Below are positions 8,301 through 17,122 of a stretch of DNA of 64,000 bases, piece after piece. A model generated the notes under the pieces. That model was not told the DNA's origin, ran no database searches, and saw only the letters and a list, made by a program, of their open reading frames with translations. How positions within the stretch are numbered: position 1 is the stretch's first letter; the number at the start of each line of letters is the position of its first letter. This DNA is from an uncultured Bacteroidales bacterium. GTDB taxonomy: Bacteria > Bacteroidota > Bacteroidia > Bacteroidales > Paludibacteraceae. Position numbers and translations under genes: made by a program. Location of the stretch: NCBI GenBank assembly GCA_946186915.1, contig CAMHOY010000002.1, positions 62,001 to 126,000 of the forward strand. Direction: 5' to 3'.

Positions 8301-9780
8301 TCAAAACGAGATATTACGCCGCCGGACATTTGCGATCATATCGCACCCTGATGCTGGAAAGACCACGCTGACCGAGAAACTGCTGCTCTACGGCGGTGCT
8401 ATTCATGTAGCCGGTGCGGTGAAGAGCAATAAGATCCGTAAGACCGCCACCTCCGACTGGATGGAGATTGAGAAACAACGTGGCATTTCCGTAGCGACGT
8501 CCGTCATGGGTTTCGACTACCGGAGTTATCACATCAATATTCTTGACACACCCGGTCACCAGGATTTTGCGGAAGACACGTTCCGCACGCTGACGGCCGT
8601 TGACAGCGCTATAGTCGTGATTGACTCCGCCAAGGGTGTTGAGACACAGACTCGCCGGCTGATGGAAGTATGTCGGATGCGTAAAACACCCGTCATGGTT
8701 TTCATGAACAAGATGGACCGTGAGGGCAAAGATCCGTTCGATCTGATGGACGAAGTGGAACGCGAGCTACAGATCAAAGTGACGCCCGTATCGTGGGCGA
8801 ACGGACAAGGCCTGAAGTTTGAATCCGTCTTCGCACTCAACGAACGTCCAAAGGACGTTAGTGGCAAGTTGGCAGAAGACTTGGAGATGGTGGATGGTGT
8901 GTACCCGGGATTTGACAAGGAAGCTTACTTGCGCGGTGAGTTAGCACCGGTATTCTTCGGCTCGGCATACAAGACAGTCGGTGTACAGGAGTTGTTGGAC
9001 TTCTTTGTAGAGAATGCCCCCTCTCCTCGCCCCGTGACTGCCGAAGAACGTACCGTAGAACCGATGGAAGACAAGTTCACGGCGTTCTGCTTTAAGATCC
9101 ACGCAAATATGGACCCGAACCACCGTTCGTGTATTGCGTTCTTCAAGATATGCAGCGGGAAGTTCCTGCGCAACACCTATTACTACCACGTGCGTAAGGA
9201 CCAGCAGATGCGTTTTGCGGCACCAACGTGCTTCATGGCGCAGAAAAAAGAGACGGTGGATGAAGCATTTGCGGGCGATATTGTAGGCTTACCGGACACC
9301 GGAAACTTCAAGATCGGCGACACATTGACTTCGGGCGAGAAGTTGCATTTCAAAGGACTACCGTCCTTCTCACCGGAGATGTTCAAATATATCGACAACG
9401 CGGACCCGATGAAGCAGAAACAACTCGACAAGGGTGTGAACCAGTTGATGGACGAAGGTGTGGCGCAACTCTTTGTGAGCCAACTCAACGGCCGTAAGAT
9501 CATCGGCACCGTAGGACAGCTGCAGTTTGAGGTCATTCAGTATCGTTTGGAGCATGAATATCAAGCCAAATGCAAATGGCAACCGCTGCAGATGTACAAA
9601 GCGTGCTGGATCGAGTCCGACGACGATGCCGAACTCGACACCTTCAAGAAACGCAAGGCGCAGTACATGGCTTACGACAAAGAAGGCCGCGACGTGTTCA
9701 TGGCCGACAGCGCGTATGTCCTGTCCATGGCACAGCAGGACTACAAACATATAAAATTCCATTTTACAAGCGAGTTTTAA
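8284..9780 (+). CDS. prfC: Peptide chain release factor 3
   Basis: Translational GTPase that recycles RF1/RF2 from the ribosome after peptide release. The P-loop [16 protein letters not shown] is at about residues 17-32, with switch [19 protein letters not shown], switch [10 protein letters not shown], and NKMD for guanine specificity. The region after the G domain ([29 protein letters not shown]) separates RF3 from EF-G. At 498 residues it is slightly shorter than E. coli RF3 (529). The ATG at 8284 lies inside the pheT 3' end, so translation is likely coupled. A weak inverted repeat at the stop codon (GCGAGTTTTAACTCG, then TTTT) could terminate some transcripts. Confidence 0.95.
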   Translation: MLPSADQNEILRRRTFAIISHPDAGKTTLTEKLLLYGGAIHVAGAVKSNKIRKTATSDWMEIEKQRGISVATSVMGFDYRSYHINILDTPGHQDFAEDTFRTLTAVDSAIVVIDSAKGVETQTRRLMEVCRMRKTPVMVFMNKMDREGKDPFDLMDEVERELQIKVTPVSWANGQGLKFESVFALNERPKDVSGKLAEDLEMVDGVYPGFDKEAYLRGELAPVFFGSAYKTVGVQELLDFFVENAPSPRPVTAEERTVEPMEDKFTAFCFKIHANMDPNHRSCIAFFKICSGKFLRNTYYYHVRKDQQMRFAAPTCFMAQKKETVDEAFAGDIVGLPDTGNFKIGDTLTSGEKLHFKGLPSFSPEMFKYIDNADPMKQKQLDKGVNQLMDEGVAQLFVSQLNGRKIIGTVGQLQFEVIQYRLEHEYQAKCKWQPLQMYKACWIESDDDAELDTFKKRKAQYMAYDKEGRDVFMADSAYVLSMAQQDYKHIKFHFTSEF

Positions 9781-9828
9781 CTCGTTTTATCGCCATCACG
9801 GAATCACGTAAAACAAAAAAATACTATT

Positions 9829-11127
9829 ATGAAAAACAGATCTTTACAGATTCGCCTCATTGTGATGAACTTCCTGGAGTTCGCTGTATGGGGTGCGTAC
9901 TTAACCTCAATGGGTACTTACCTGTTCAAACAGGGAATGGGTCAGAACATCGGATGGTTCTACTCCATCCAAGGTATTGTGAGCCTTTTTATGCCGGCTT
10001 TGATGGGTATCGTAGCCGACCGCTGGATTCAGGCGCAAAAGACATTGAGTCTTTGCCACGCGTTAGCAGGTCTCTTCATGTGCGCCGCAGGTATCTATGC
10101 GTACACGGCTGCAGAGGTGCAATTCGCTACACTCTTCTCGCTGTACACAATTTCGGTGGCATTCTTCATGCCGACGATCGCACTGACTAACTCAGTGGCT
10201 TTCAATGCATTGATCAAAGCCGGAATGGATACAGTAAAAGATTTCCCGCCTATTCGTGTGTTTGGAACGGTCGGATTTATCGCAACGATGTGGTGTATTG
10301 ATCTGTTGGGATTCCAGGCTACGCCTTGGCAGTTTGTTGTCAGCGGCGGTCTGTCGTTGCTCTTGGCGGCTTATTCGCTGACCCTGCCGGCTTGCGAGAT
10401 CAAAGCTACAGAAGGCAATGTCGATCTTGTGGAAGCGCTGGGACTCAAAGCGTTTGCGCTCTTCAAACAAAAGAAAATGGCGCTCTTCTTCGTATTCTCA
10501 ATGCTGTTAGGTATGTGTCTGCAGGTCACGAACTCTTATGCCAACCCGTTCATCACTTCGTTTGGTGCGATTGAAGAGTTCGCAAACACCTTCGGTGTCC
10601 AACACGCGAATATCCTGATTTCAATCAGCCAGATTTGCGAAGCGCTCTGTATCCTCACCATTCCGTTCTTCCTGAAACGTTTCGGAATCAAGAATGTGAT
10701 GCTGATGGCGATGTTTGCTTGGGTGCTCCGGTTCGGTTTCTTCGGAGCAGGAAACCCCGGTTTCCCAGGAGTGCTGCTGTTCATTCTGAGCTGCATCGTA
10801 TATGGCTTTGCGTTTGACTTCTTCAATATCTCCGGCGCACTATATGTGGACCAAGAGACGGAACCTGCACAACGATCCTCCGCGCAAGGTCTGTTTATGA
10901 TGATGACCAACGGATTAGGTGCTACTATCGGTACGCTCTCCGCACAAGCGATTGTCAATAAACTGGTTATGGCGGAAGAGGTCACTGCGCAAGGTCCGAT
11001 GGCGATCTGGGATGGATGGAAAGAAGCATGGTATATCTTTGCCGGATTTGCACTGCTGGTTGCAATCTCCTTCTGGATCTTCTTCCCGAAGACTCCTGTC
11101 AACAAAGATATCGAAGTTAAACATTAA
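9829..11127 (+). CDS. MFS nucleoside-type symporter (NupG/XapB-like)
   Basis: Inner-membrane transporter of the major facilitator superfamily, most like the nucleoside:H+ symporter family. The 432-residue product begins LQIRLIVMNFLEFAVWGAYL, characteristic of that family. About 12 hydrophobic segments are visible, with a central cytoplasmic break near residues 195-215 (CEIKATEGNVDLVEALGLKA). PIRVFGTVGFIATMW and the C-terminal GATIGTLSAQAIV also fit. It lies 48 bases after prfC and its stop overlaps the next start by one base. Substrate is inferred from family resemblance only. Confidence 0.85.
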   Translation: MKNRSLQIRLIVMNFLEFAVWGAYLTSMGTYLFKQGMGQNIGWFYSIQGIVSLFMPALMGIVADRWIQAQKTLSLCHALAGLFMCAAGIYAYTAAEVQFATLFSLYTISVAFFMPTIALTNSVAFNALIKAGMDTVKDFPPIRVFGTVGFIATMWCIDLLGFQATPWQFVVSGGLSLLLAAYSLTLPACEIKATEGNVDLVEALGLKAFALFKQKKMALFFVFSMLLGMCLQVTNSYANPFITSFGAIEEFANTFGVQHANILISISQICEALCILTIPFFLKRFGIKNVMLMAMFAWVLRFGFFGAGNPGFPGVLLFILSCIVYGFAFDFFNISGALYVDQETEPAQRSSAQGLFMMMTNGLGATIGTLSAQAIVNKLVMAEEVTAQGPMAIWDGWKEAWYIFAGFALLVAISFWIFFPKTPVNKDIEVKH

Positions 11128-11792
11128 TGTATCGAAAGGAACTGACATATTATTTTTCCACGCCGATAGCGTACATTGTCATCGGCTTGTACCTTTTGGC
11201 GATCAGTCTATTCCTTTGGGTTATCCCGGGTCAGTGGAACATCATTGACTCGGGATATGCCCAAGTGGACGGACTGTTTCAGTTGAGTCCGTGGCTCTTC
11301 ATGCTGCTCTGCCCTGCCCTGACGATGCGTCTGTTCTCGGAAGAGCGGCAAAGCGGTATCTGGGATCTGATACGCACCAAACCCGTATCACTTACCCGCA
11401 TTGTACTCGGTAAGTATTTCGCGGCATGGACACTGGTTCTCATCGGCCTGCTGCCTTGCTTCATTCACTACTTTGTAGTGGCCTATATGGCAGAACCCAT
11501 GGGTAATCTCGATAGCGGTGCGTTCATGGGTTCGTTTATAGGTCTGATTCTTCTGAGCGGCACATTTATGGCCATCGGCCTGTTATGCGCTACTTTCAGC
11601 AAGAGTCAGATCGTTTGTTTCATCTGCGGCGCATTGGTGTGTTTCATCCTCTATTGGGTGCTGCTGCAGGACCACTACTCTTCCCTCTCGCGCGGTGTCT
11701 TGGATCTGCGCGACGTAGTATTCTTCGCTTCCATCGCTGTGATAGCGATCGTGGCTTCAATTTTCACTCTGGATAAACTGACGCGCAAATGA
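11127..11792 (+). CDS. GldF-like ABC-2 permease
   Basis: Inner-membrane permease of the ABC-2 type, close to GldF, the gliding-associated ABC transporter permease of Bacteroidetes. The 221 residues begin MYRKELTYYFSTPIAYIVIG, typical of GldF. About six membrane helices follow, with the cytoplasmic EERQSGIWDLIRTKPVSL after helix 2. The start codon overlaps the MFS stop (TAATG) and its stop overlaps the next gene (ATGA). Neither an ATPase (GldA) nor GldG lies beside it. Gliding itself cannot be inferred, since non-gliding Bacteroidetes keep this gene. Confidence 0.82.
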   Translation: MYRKELTYYFSTPIAYIVIGLYLLAISLFLWVIPGQWNIIDSGYAQVDGLFQLSPWLFMLLCPALTMRLFSEERQSGIWDLIRTKPVSLTRIVLGKYFAAWTLVLIGLLPCFIHYFVVAYMAEPMGNLDSGAFMGSFIGLILLSGTFMAIGLLCATFSKSQIVCFICGALVCFILYWVLLQDHYSSLSRGVLDLRDVVFFASIAVIAIVASIFTLDKLTRK

Positions 11793-12310
11793 CTCGAATA
11801 GGCCTGTTAAGCGATACGCATGGATTGTTGGACAAACGCATCTACGAACATTTCAAAGATGTCGATGAGATTTGGCATGCGGGCGATATAGGCAGCGATG
11901 AGGTGTTGCGCAAGTTACGGGAATTCAAGCCCACACGTGCCGTATTCGGAAATATGGACGGCGGAGATGTCCGTTATACCTTGGATGAGTTCTATCGTTT
12001 CCGCGTTGAAGATGTGAATGTGTTTATGACGCACATCGGCGGTTATCCGGGGCATTACAATCCGTGGTTGATTCCTATGTTCCGCAAAGCGCTTGAGCAT
12101 TACGATGATCCTAACCACCGTATTGATCTCTTTGTGTGCGGACACAGTCATATATTAAAGGTACAATACGATTCGCAGTTCAAATTCCTTACGATGAATC
12201 CGGGGGCTGCCGGCAAACAAGGATGGCAACCCTGCCAAACACTACTGCGATTTACCATAGATGGCAGCAAAATAGATAATTTGGAGGTCATTGAATTGGA
12301 GTGGAAATAG
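11789..12310 (+). CDS. YfcE/MJ0936-family metallophosphoesterase
   Basis: Predicted cytoplasmic metal-dependent phosphodiesterase. The calcineurin-like metal ligands are all visible in 173 residues: LLSDTHG near the N-terminus, HAGDIGS, FGNMDGGDVR, THIGGYPG and CGHSHI. This small stand-alone form is close to E. coli YfcE, whose physiological substrate is not settled. It overlaps the GldF-like gene by 4 bases. An inverted repeat (TGCAAAA/TTTTGCA) follows the stop but lacks a good T-run. Confidence 0.88.
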   Translation: MTRIGLLSDTHGLLDKRIYEHFKDVDEIWHAGDIGSDEVLRKLREFKPTRAVFGNMDGGDVRYTLDEFYRFRVEDVNVFMTHIGGYPGHYNPWLIPMFRKALEHYDDPNHRIDLFVCGHSHILKVQYDSQFKFLTMNPGAAGKQGWQPCQTLLRFTIDGSKIDNLEVIELEWK

Positions 12311-12380
12311 TCTTTTTCTGCAAAAATTTCTATTTTGCAAAGTCAACTTAGCAAAATATGCTGCATAACATATAAAATTA

Positions 12381-12412
12381 TTTGCACATATTAAAAAAAA
12401 GCAGTACCTTTG
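12381..12412 (+). promoter_or_regulatory. Strong Bacteroidetes-type promoter with no ORF behind it
   Basis: TTTG (12381-12384, in TTTGCACATATT) and TACCTTTG (12405-12412) are 20 bases apart. The next plus-strand gene is over 7 kb away, and a hairpin lies about 75 bases downstream. Confidence 0.7.
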
Positions 12413-12418
12413 CACCGG

Positions 12419-12525
12419 ATTTCAGAAAAGGGGATCCAAAATTAAACAAGCCAATCTTTTTTGTACCTTAAATAAACAGACTAATACCTAAGAAAAACAG
12501 ACGTCGGGATGACGCCTGTTTTCGC
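12419..12525 (+). ncRNA. Candidate small RNA of about 105 nt
   Basis: A well-formed promoter is followed by about 75 bases with no usable start codon and then a hairpin with a T-rich tail (12494-12530). The sequence between contains GGGGATCC and two A/T-rich segments. It is not recognised as a known family. The alternative is that the hairpin only serves the convergent peptidase gene and the promoter is a relic. Confidence 0.4.
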
Positions 12526-12530
12526 TTTTA
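12494..12530. terminator. Bidirectional terminator hairpin
   Basis: AAAACAGACGTC (12494-12505) pairs with GACGCCTGTTTT (12511-12522) with one mismatch and a GGGAT loop. A T-rich tail follows on plus and the A-tract gives U's on minus, so it can end both the candidate small RNA and the M3 peptidase transcript. Confidence 0.75.
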
Positions 12531-12543
12531 TATGGACCTTTCT

Positions 12544-14721
12544 TTATTTGATCTCCTGCACTTTGATACCATCGCGTTCCAACAACGCATTGATGGTCGG
12601 TTCGCCGCCGCGGAAACGTTTATACAGATCCATTGCTTTCTCTGTACCACCCTTCTCCAGGATATTCTCGCGGAAACGCTTAGCGGCTTTCTTGTCGAAG
12701 ATAGTGCCGCTCTTCTTCTGTGCCTCCTTGAATACCGAGAAAGCATCCGCATCGAGCAATTCTGACCATTTATAGCTATAGTAGCCCGCTGCATAACCAC
12801 CGGAGAAGATGTGCGTAAAGGCCGTAGCCATTTGCGTACCGGGTACGTTCGGCAGTACCTGCACTTGCTCCATTGCCTTGTCACTGAACCGGATGACCGA
12901 TTCGGTAGTACCGAGACTCTCATTGACAGCAAACGGTTGTTCCAATGTGTGCCAACTCATGTCGAGGTAGCCGAAACTCAACTGGCGCACGCATCCGTAT
13001 GCAGCCAGATAGGTTTGCGAAGCGTGCATCTTGTCGAGCAGTTCCTGCGGCAGTGTTGCGCCTGTCTTGTAATGTTTGGCGAAGGTATCGAGGAATTCTT
13101 TCTCATCGATGAAGTTCTCATTGAACTGCGAGGGCAGCTCTACGAAATCGCGCGGTACATTGGTTCCGCTTTGTGAGGAATACTGGCAGCGGGTCAACAT
13201 GCCGTGCAGGCCATGACCGAACTCATGCAGGAACGTGCGCACCTCGTCATATGTAAAGAGCGCCGGTTTCTCTTGTCCTGAGAAGTTCTCGCCTGCGGCT
13301 TCGGACTTCACAGGTCTAGTAAAGTTCATCACATTCACGATATGCGGACGATGGTCTTTTTTGCCTTTGATATACTGCGGTTGGAAATCATTCATCCAGG
13401 CACCGCCACGCTTGCCATCCCGCGGATGGAAGTCTGCGTAATAGACAGCCAAGAACTTACCCTTCTCGTCGAACACTTCGTACGCTGTCACTTCCGGATG
13501 GTATACCTGGATCTTCTTGTTCTCTTTGAACTTGATGCCGTACAGACGCTCAGCCAAGCCGAAAACGCCCTTCTTTACATTCTCCAGTTCAAAATACGGA
13601 CGGAGGTCATCATCGGAGATGTCGTATTTCTCTTTCTTGAGTTTCTTGCTGTAGTAGCTGAAATCCCAAGGTTGCAGATGCGCGGCATAGAAGCCGTGCG
13701 CATGGGCATAGTCCTCTACTTCCTTCACTTCTGCGAGTGCCGCAGGCATATACGCATCGCGCAACTGATCCAACAGTTTATATACATTCTCGGGAGTCTC
13801 TGCCATTCGTTTGTCAAGGGCCTTCACCGCATAGTTCTTTTTGCCGAAGAGTTTGGCGATTGCCAAGCGGGTATTCACGATCTCGACGATAAGCGCCGTA
13901 TTATCGAATTCGCCACCGATACAACGGCCTGCATTCGCCATGTATAATTCACGACGAATGTCGCGGTTGTCCAGGTCCTGCATCACCGGACGAGTGGTCG
14001 TCGGCTTGAGGTTCAGCAGCCAGCCGTCCAGTCCTTTTTTCTCCGCATTCTCACGCAGCATGGCTTTCGTGTCGTCGTTCAGGCCGGCCAACAGCGATTC
14101 ATCCGTGAGGAGCATGGTCCAGGCATTGGTTGCTTTGAGTACATTCTGACCGTACTGAAGGGTCAGCTTGCTCAGTTTGGCGCTTAACTCGCGGTACACC
14201 TTTTTGTCTTCGGGACTCAAGTTCGCGCCGTTATTGGCAAAACTATCGTATATGTCTTCGAGCAGTTTGTACTGCGCCTTGTTCAGTTTGAGTTTGTCGC
14301 GCTGGTCATAAACGGCCTTGATACGCTTGAAGAGTCCTTCATTGAGACGGATCGTAGCGGAATACTCCGACATCTTCGGACTCAACTCCATCTCGATCTG
14401 CTGCAAGGTGTCGTTGGTCTCTGCGCTCGTGAGGTTGTAAAAACAGCCTGCTACAATGCCTAACATCTCGCCGGAAGCCTCGTAGGCCTCAATCGTATTG
14501 GCAAAAGTAGGAGCAGCAGGATTGTTGACGATATCATCGATCTCCTGCAAGCCACGCTTCATCGCTTCTTCAAAGGCCGGCATATAATGCTCCGCGTGGA
14601 TCTCGTTGAACGGGTACGTGCCGTGCGGCGTTTTCCAGTTCTTGTATTCAAAGAACGGATTGGTAGCCGCGGTAGCGGCCATTACAGTGGTGGCAAGAGC
14701 CATAGTCAGTAATTTTCTCAT
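12544..14721 (-). CDS. dcp: M3-family peptidyl-dipeptidase (Dcp-like), exported
   Basis: Zinc metallopeptidase of family M3 that removes dipeptides from the C-terminus of peptides. The zinc motif FLHEFGHGLHGML (HExxH) is at about residues 495-507; the third ligand Glu lies downstream in the EFNENFIDEKEFL region. Length 725 fits Dcp. The N-terminus MRKLLTMALATTVMAATAA is a signal peptide, so the enzyme should act in the periplasm, unlike E. coli Dcp. It ends just after a shared terminator. The 54 bases upstream hold an octamer repeat and no clear promoter, so it may be co-transcribed with the gene upstream. Confidence 0.93.
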   Translation of the reverse strand: MRKLLTMALATTVMAATAATNPFFEYKNWKTPHGTYPFNEIHAEHYMPAFEEAMKRGLQEIDDIVNNPAAPTFANTIEAYEASGEMLGIVAGCFYNLTSAETNDTLQQIEMELSPKMSEYSATIRLNEGLFKRIKAVYDQRDKLKLNKAQYKLLEDIYDSFANNGANLSPEDKKVYRELSAKLSKLTLQYGQNVLKATNAWTMLLTDESLLAGLNDDTKAMLRENAEKKGLDGWLLNLKPTTTRPVMQDLDNRDIRRELYMANAGRCIGGEFDNTALIVEIVNTRLAIAKLFGKKNYAVKALDKRMAETPENVYKLLDQLRDAYMPAALAEVKEVEDYAHAHGFYAAHLQPWDFSYYSKKLKKEKYDISDDDLRPYFELENVKKGVFGLAERLYGIKFKENKKIQVYHPEVTAYEVFDEKGKFLAVYYADFHPRDGKRGGAWMNDFQPQYIKGKKDHRPHIVNVMNFTRPVKSEAAGENFSGQEKPALFTYDEVRTFLHEFGHGLHGMLTRCQYSSQSGTNVPRDFVELPSQFNENFIDEKEFLDTFAKHYKTGATLPQELLDKMHASQTYLAAYGCVRQLSFGYLDMSWHTLEQPFAVNESLGTTESVIRFSDKAMEQVQVLPNVPGTQMATAFTHIFSGGYAAGYYSYKWSELLDADAFSVFKEAQKKSGTIFDKKAAKRFRENILEKGGTEKAMDLYKRFRGGEPTINALLERDGIKVQEIK

Positions 14722-14731
14722 TTGATTTTTT

Positions 14732-14765
14732 CGATATGTCGATATACCGATATGTCAATATACCG
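14732..14765. repeat. Octamer tandem repeat between two exported-protein genes
   Basis: CGATATGT, CGATATAC, CGATATGT, CAATATAC and a final CG run without gaps between the M3 peptidase start and the stop of the next gene. Confidence 0.8.
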
Positions 14766-14775
14766 AAGTTAATAT

Positions 14776-16113
14776 TTATTTTCTGCAGCGAATCAGGTTA
14801 ATGTCTCCGGATAACTGGTACACGCCAATCACCGATTGATCGCCACTCTGTTTCTTCTTCTGATACGTAGCCTTAATGCCTATATATCCTGCATCCTTCG
14901 GGGCATCCGTACCCAGCGCACGCACGACATAGTAGTAGGCGCCATCAGCAGCCAGACGACCATTGATCGTACCATCCCACCCTTTGGCCGGATCCGTCCA
15001 CTCATACACTAATTTGCCCCAGCGGTTATATACCCAGCAGTGGAACTCACGCAACGAGCGATATGCTACGCGGAACTCAGCATTAGGACATGAACCACCG
15101 GGCGTGAAGAAATTCGGCACAGCCAGATAGGACTCGGAGATATTGACAATCATCGACATCGAATCGGTTACACATTGTTGGTTGCTCACCGCACATACCA
15201 CACGGTAACTACCCGGTTCGGAGAAGATATAGCGTATATCCTTGTCATTTCGCGTAGCGATGACTTCGGACGCCTTGTATATCGTCCATCGGTAGAACAA
15301 CACCGCGGGAGTCGGGTTCGTATAGAAAGCGACCTCCAGGGCGCCGCTATAGTCTCCCGATGTCGTAGCGGTAATAATATCCTGACGCGTCGGACGATTC
15401 AACTCATTGCTCTTCTCTCCCTCTTTTCCGCGTGCCACAGCCAAAGAGGTCAATTGCATCGCCACTGCCGTCACATCGTCTTCCACCAGTTCTCCTGCTA
15501 CGCATGCTGGAGCCAAGCCCAAGGTCTCACGTATATCGGTATCGTAGCATAACTGAACAGGCGTTGCGGTATACATCGCCGGCAGGCGCACTGCTTCGGA
15601 CAAGGTTACCATCGTCAAGACGGCTGAATCTGCCCATTCGGTCCCATTCCACGCCAGCGCGGTATATTCTACCGAGCAGTTGCGTTTATACGTACCCCGT
15701 GTTCCGTTGCGCCGGATATAGGTGTAGGGATTCACATCGCCGGTGAAACGCAGGATGGTATTATCGCAGTTGGCTTCAACAGTCATTTGCAGAGCCGATG
15801 TCTGGCAACGGAACACATAGAACGGACTATATTCCACCCCATTTTTGACGATATAATACCCGCCGTCATCGGGATAGAAATCTTCTGAGCCGGTTTGAAC
15901 CGGTGTGCCGGTAGCCGTGGCATACCAATCTACCGCCCCGATCTTCGATTGCACATGTATCTCGTCGGCAAAGAAGAACAAGGTATCTACGCCGTCCACC
16001 TCATGCGCGCCGGGGCATGATATATCCATAGGGAGCGCATAAAGAAAGCCTACCCCAGCCCTCCCTAGAGGGAGGGTGAGGAAAGCTATTATGATGAATA
16101 CGATTTTTCTCAT
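14776..16113 (-). CDS. Type IX secretion cargo with gliding-motility-type C-terminal domain
   Basis: Secreted or surface protein of 445 residues. The N-terminus is a signal peptide (MRKIVFIIIAFLTL.., cleavage near YALPMD). The middle contains beta-rich Ig/PKD-like segments (EPGSYRVVCAVSNQQCVTDS). The last ~90 residues (VPNFFTPGGSCPNAEF, VYNRWGKLVYEW, GWDGTINGRLAADGAYYYVV) match the CHU_C / type B sorting domain recognised by the type IX secretion system. What the rest of the protein binds is unknown. The signal peptide has gained residues (TLPLGRAGVGFL) from a palindromic repeat. It overlaps the serA stop by 4 bases. Confidence 0.85.
   Translation of the reverse strand: MRKIVFIIIAFLTLPLGRAGVGFLYALPMDISCPGAHEVDGVDTLFFFADEIHVQSKIGAVDWYATATGTPVQTGSEDFYPDDGGYYIVKNGVEYSPFYVFRCQTSALQMTVEANCDNTILRFTGDVNPYTYIRRNGTRGTYKRNCSVEYTALAWNGTEWADSAVLTMVTLSEAVRLPAMYTATPVQLCYDTDIRETLGLAPACVAGELVEDDVTAVAMQLTSLAVARGKEGEKSNELNRPTRQDIITATTSGDYSGALEVAFYTNPTPAVLFYRWTIYKASEVIATRNDKDIRYIFSEPGSYRVVCAVSNQQCVTDSMSMIVNISESYLAVPNFFTPGGSCPNAEFRVAYRSLREFHCWVYNRWGKLVYEWTDPAKGWDGTINGRLAADGAYYYVVRALGTDAPKDAGYIGIKATYQKKKQSGDQSVIGVYQLSGDINLIRCRK
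16046..16084. repeat. Palindromic mini-element, copy 2 (inside a signal-peptide region)
   Basis: GCCTACCCC, then the near-perfect palindrome CCCTCCCTAGAGGGAGGG. This is the most symmetrical copy. Read antisense relative to the pheT copy it encodes TLPLGRAGVGFL. Confidence 0.75.
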
Positions 16114-17030
16114 TTATTCACCTGGAAGCGTGTGTTACCATTCTTGATGAAGTCCACGATCTGCTTTGCCGCTGCAATACCGGCATTGATGTTTGCCTCT
16201 GCTGTCTGTGCGCCCATCTTCTTTGGTGTTGCGAAGTAACGTCCCTCGAAAAGTGTACGGAACTTCGCATCGGCAACCGGCATAATATCGGTCATGTACT
16301 TCAGGTCCGTGCGTTCCTGCAGCAGAGCGATCAGTCCTTCCTCGTCGATCACTTCTTTGCGCGCGGTGTTAACAAGTACACCACCCTTCGGCATGAGGTT
16401 AACGAGGTCGTGGTTGATGCTGTTCTTGGTCTCTGCGGTAGCGGGAATATGGAGAGATACGATATCGCAAGTCTTGTATAATTCCTCTGCACTATGAACG
16501 GGTTTCACGTTAGCGGCCGTCATCGCCTCGTCCGGACAATAGGCATCATAGGCATAGACATCCATTCCAAAGCCTTGCGCGATGCGCGCTACGTTTCGGC
16601 CTACATTACCAAAGGCATGAATACCCAATTTCTTGCCCTTGAGTTCGGTTCCTGAAGTGCCGTTGTAGAGATTACGTACGGCGTATACCATAAGTCCAAG
16701 AGCCAGTTCAGCAACGGCGTTGCTGTTCTGACCCGGTGTGTTCATCGCTACTACCTTGTGGGCAGTAGCGGCTTCGAGGTCGATATTATCATACCCGGCA
16801 CCGGCACGGACAACGATCTTCAGTTGTTTGGCTGCGTCCAAAACTGCCGCGTCCACAATATCTGAACGGATGATCAATGCATCAGCGTCAGCTACAGCCT
16901 CCAGAAGTTGTGCTTTGTCTGTATATTTCTCAAGCAGCGCCAGTTCATAACCTGCGCCCTCCACCACTTCGCGAATACCATCCACGGCTACTTTCGCAAA
17001 GGGTTTTTCTGTTGCTATTAATACTTTCAT
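16110..17030 (-). CDS. serA: D-3-phosphoglycerate dehydrogenase
   Basis: NAD-dependent oxidation of 3-phosphoglycerate, first step of serine synthesis. The 306-residue form (start MKVLIATEKPFAKVA) lacks an ACT regulatory domain. Visible motifs: GAGYDNIDLEAA, NSNAVAELALGLM, nucleotide loop GIHAFGNVGRNVA, NTARKEVIDEEGL. Where the family has the catalytic His (usually PHxGGxT) the sequence reads TPKKMGAQTAEAN, with Lys. An in-frame extension to 17153 exists but reads through the serC end and non-conserved sequence, so the internal ATG was chosen. It follows serC, giving a serine operon without serB. Confidence 0.9.
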   Translation of the reverse strand: MKVLIATEKPFAKVAVDGIREVVEGAGYELALLEKYTDKAQLLEAVADADALIIRSDIVDAAVLDAAKQLKIVVRAGAGYDNIDLEAATAHKVVAMNTPGQNSNAVAELALGLMVYAVRNLYNGTSGTELKGKKLGIHAFGNVGRNVARIAQGFGMDVYAYDAYCPDEAMTAANVKPVHSAEELYKTCDIVSLHIPATAETKNSINHDLVNLMPKGGVLVNTARKEVIDEEGLIALLQERTDLKYMTDIMPVADAKFRTLFEGRYFATPKKMGAQTAEANINAGIAAAKQIVDFIKNGNTRFQVNK

Positions 17031-17122
17031 AGGTTTAATCAATGTAGTGAGTTCTATAGTCTTGCCCGTAGAAGTCGGTATCCGATGCCGATCCGTAGGC
17101 AAAATATAAGAGTAACCCATAA

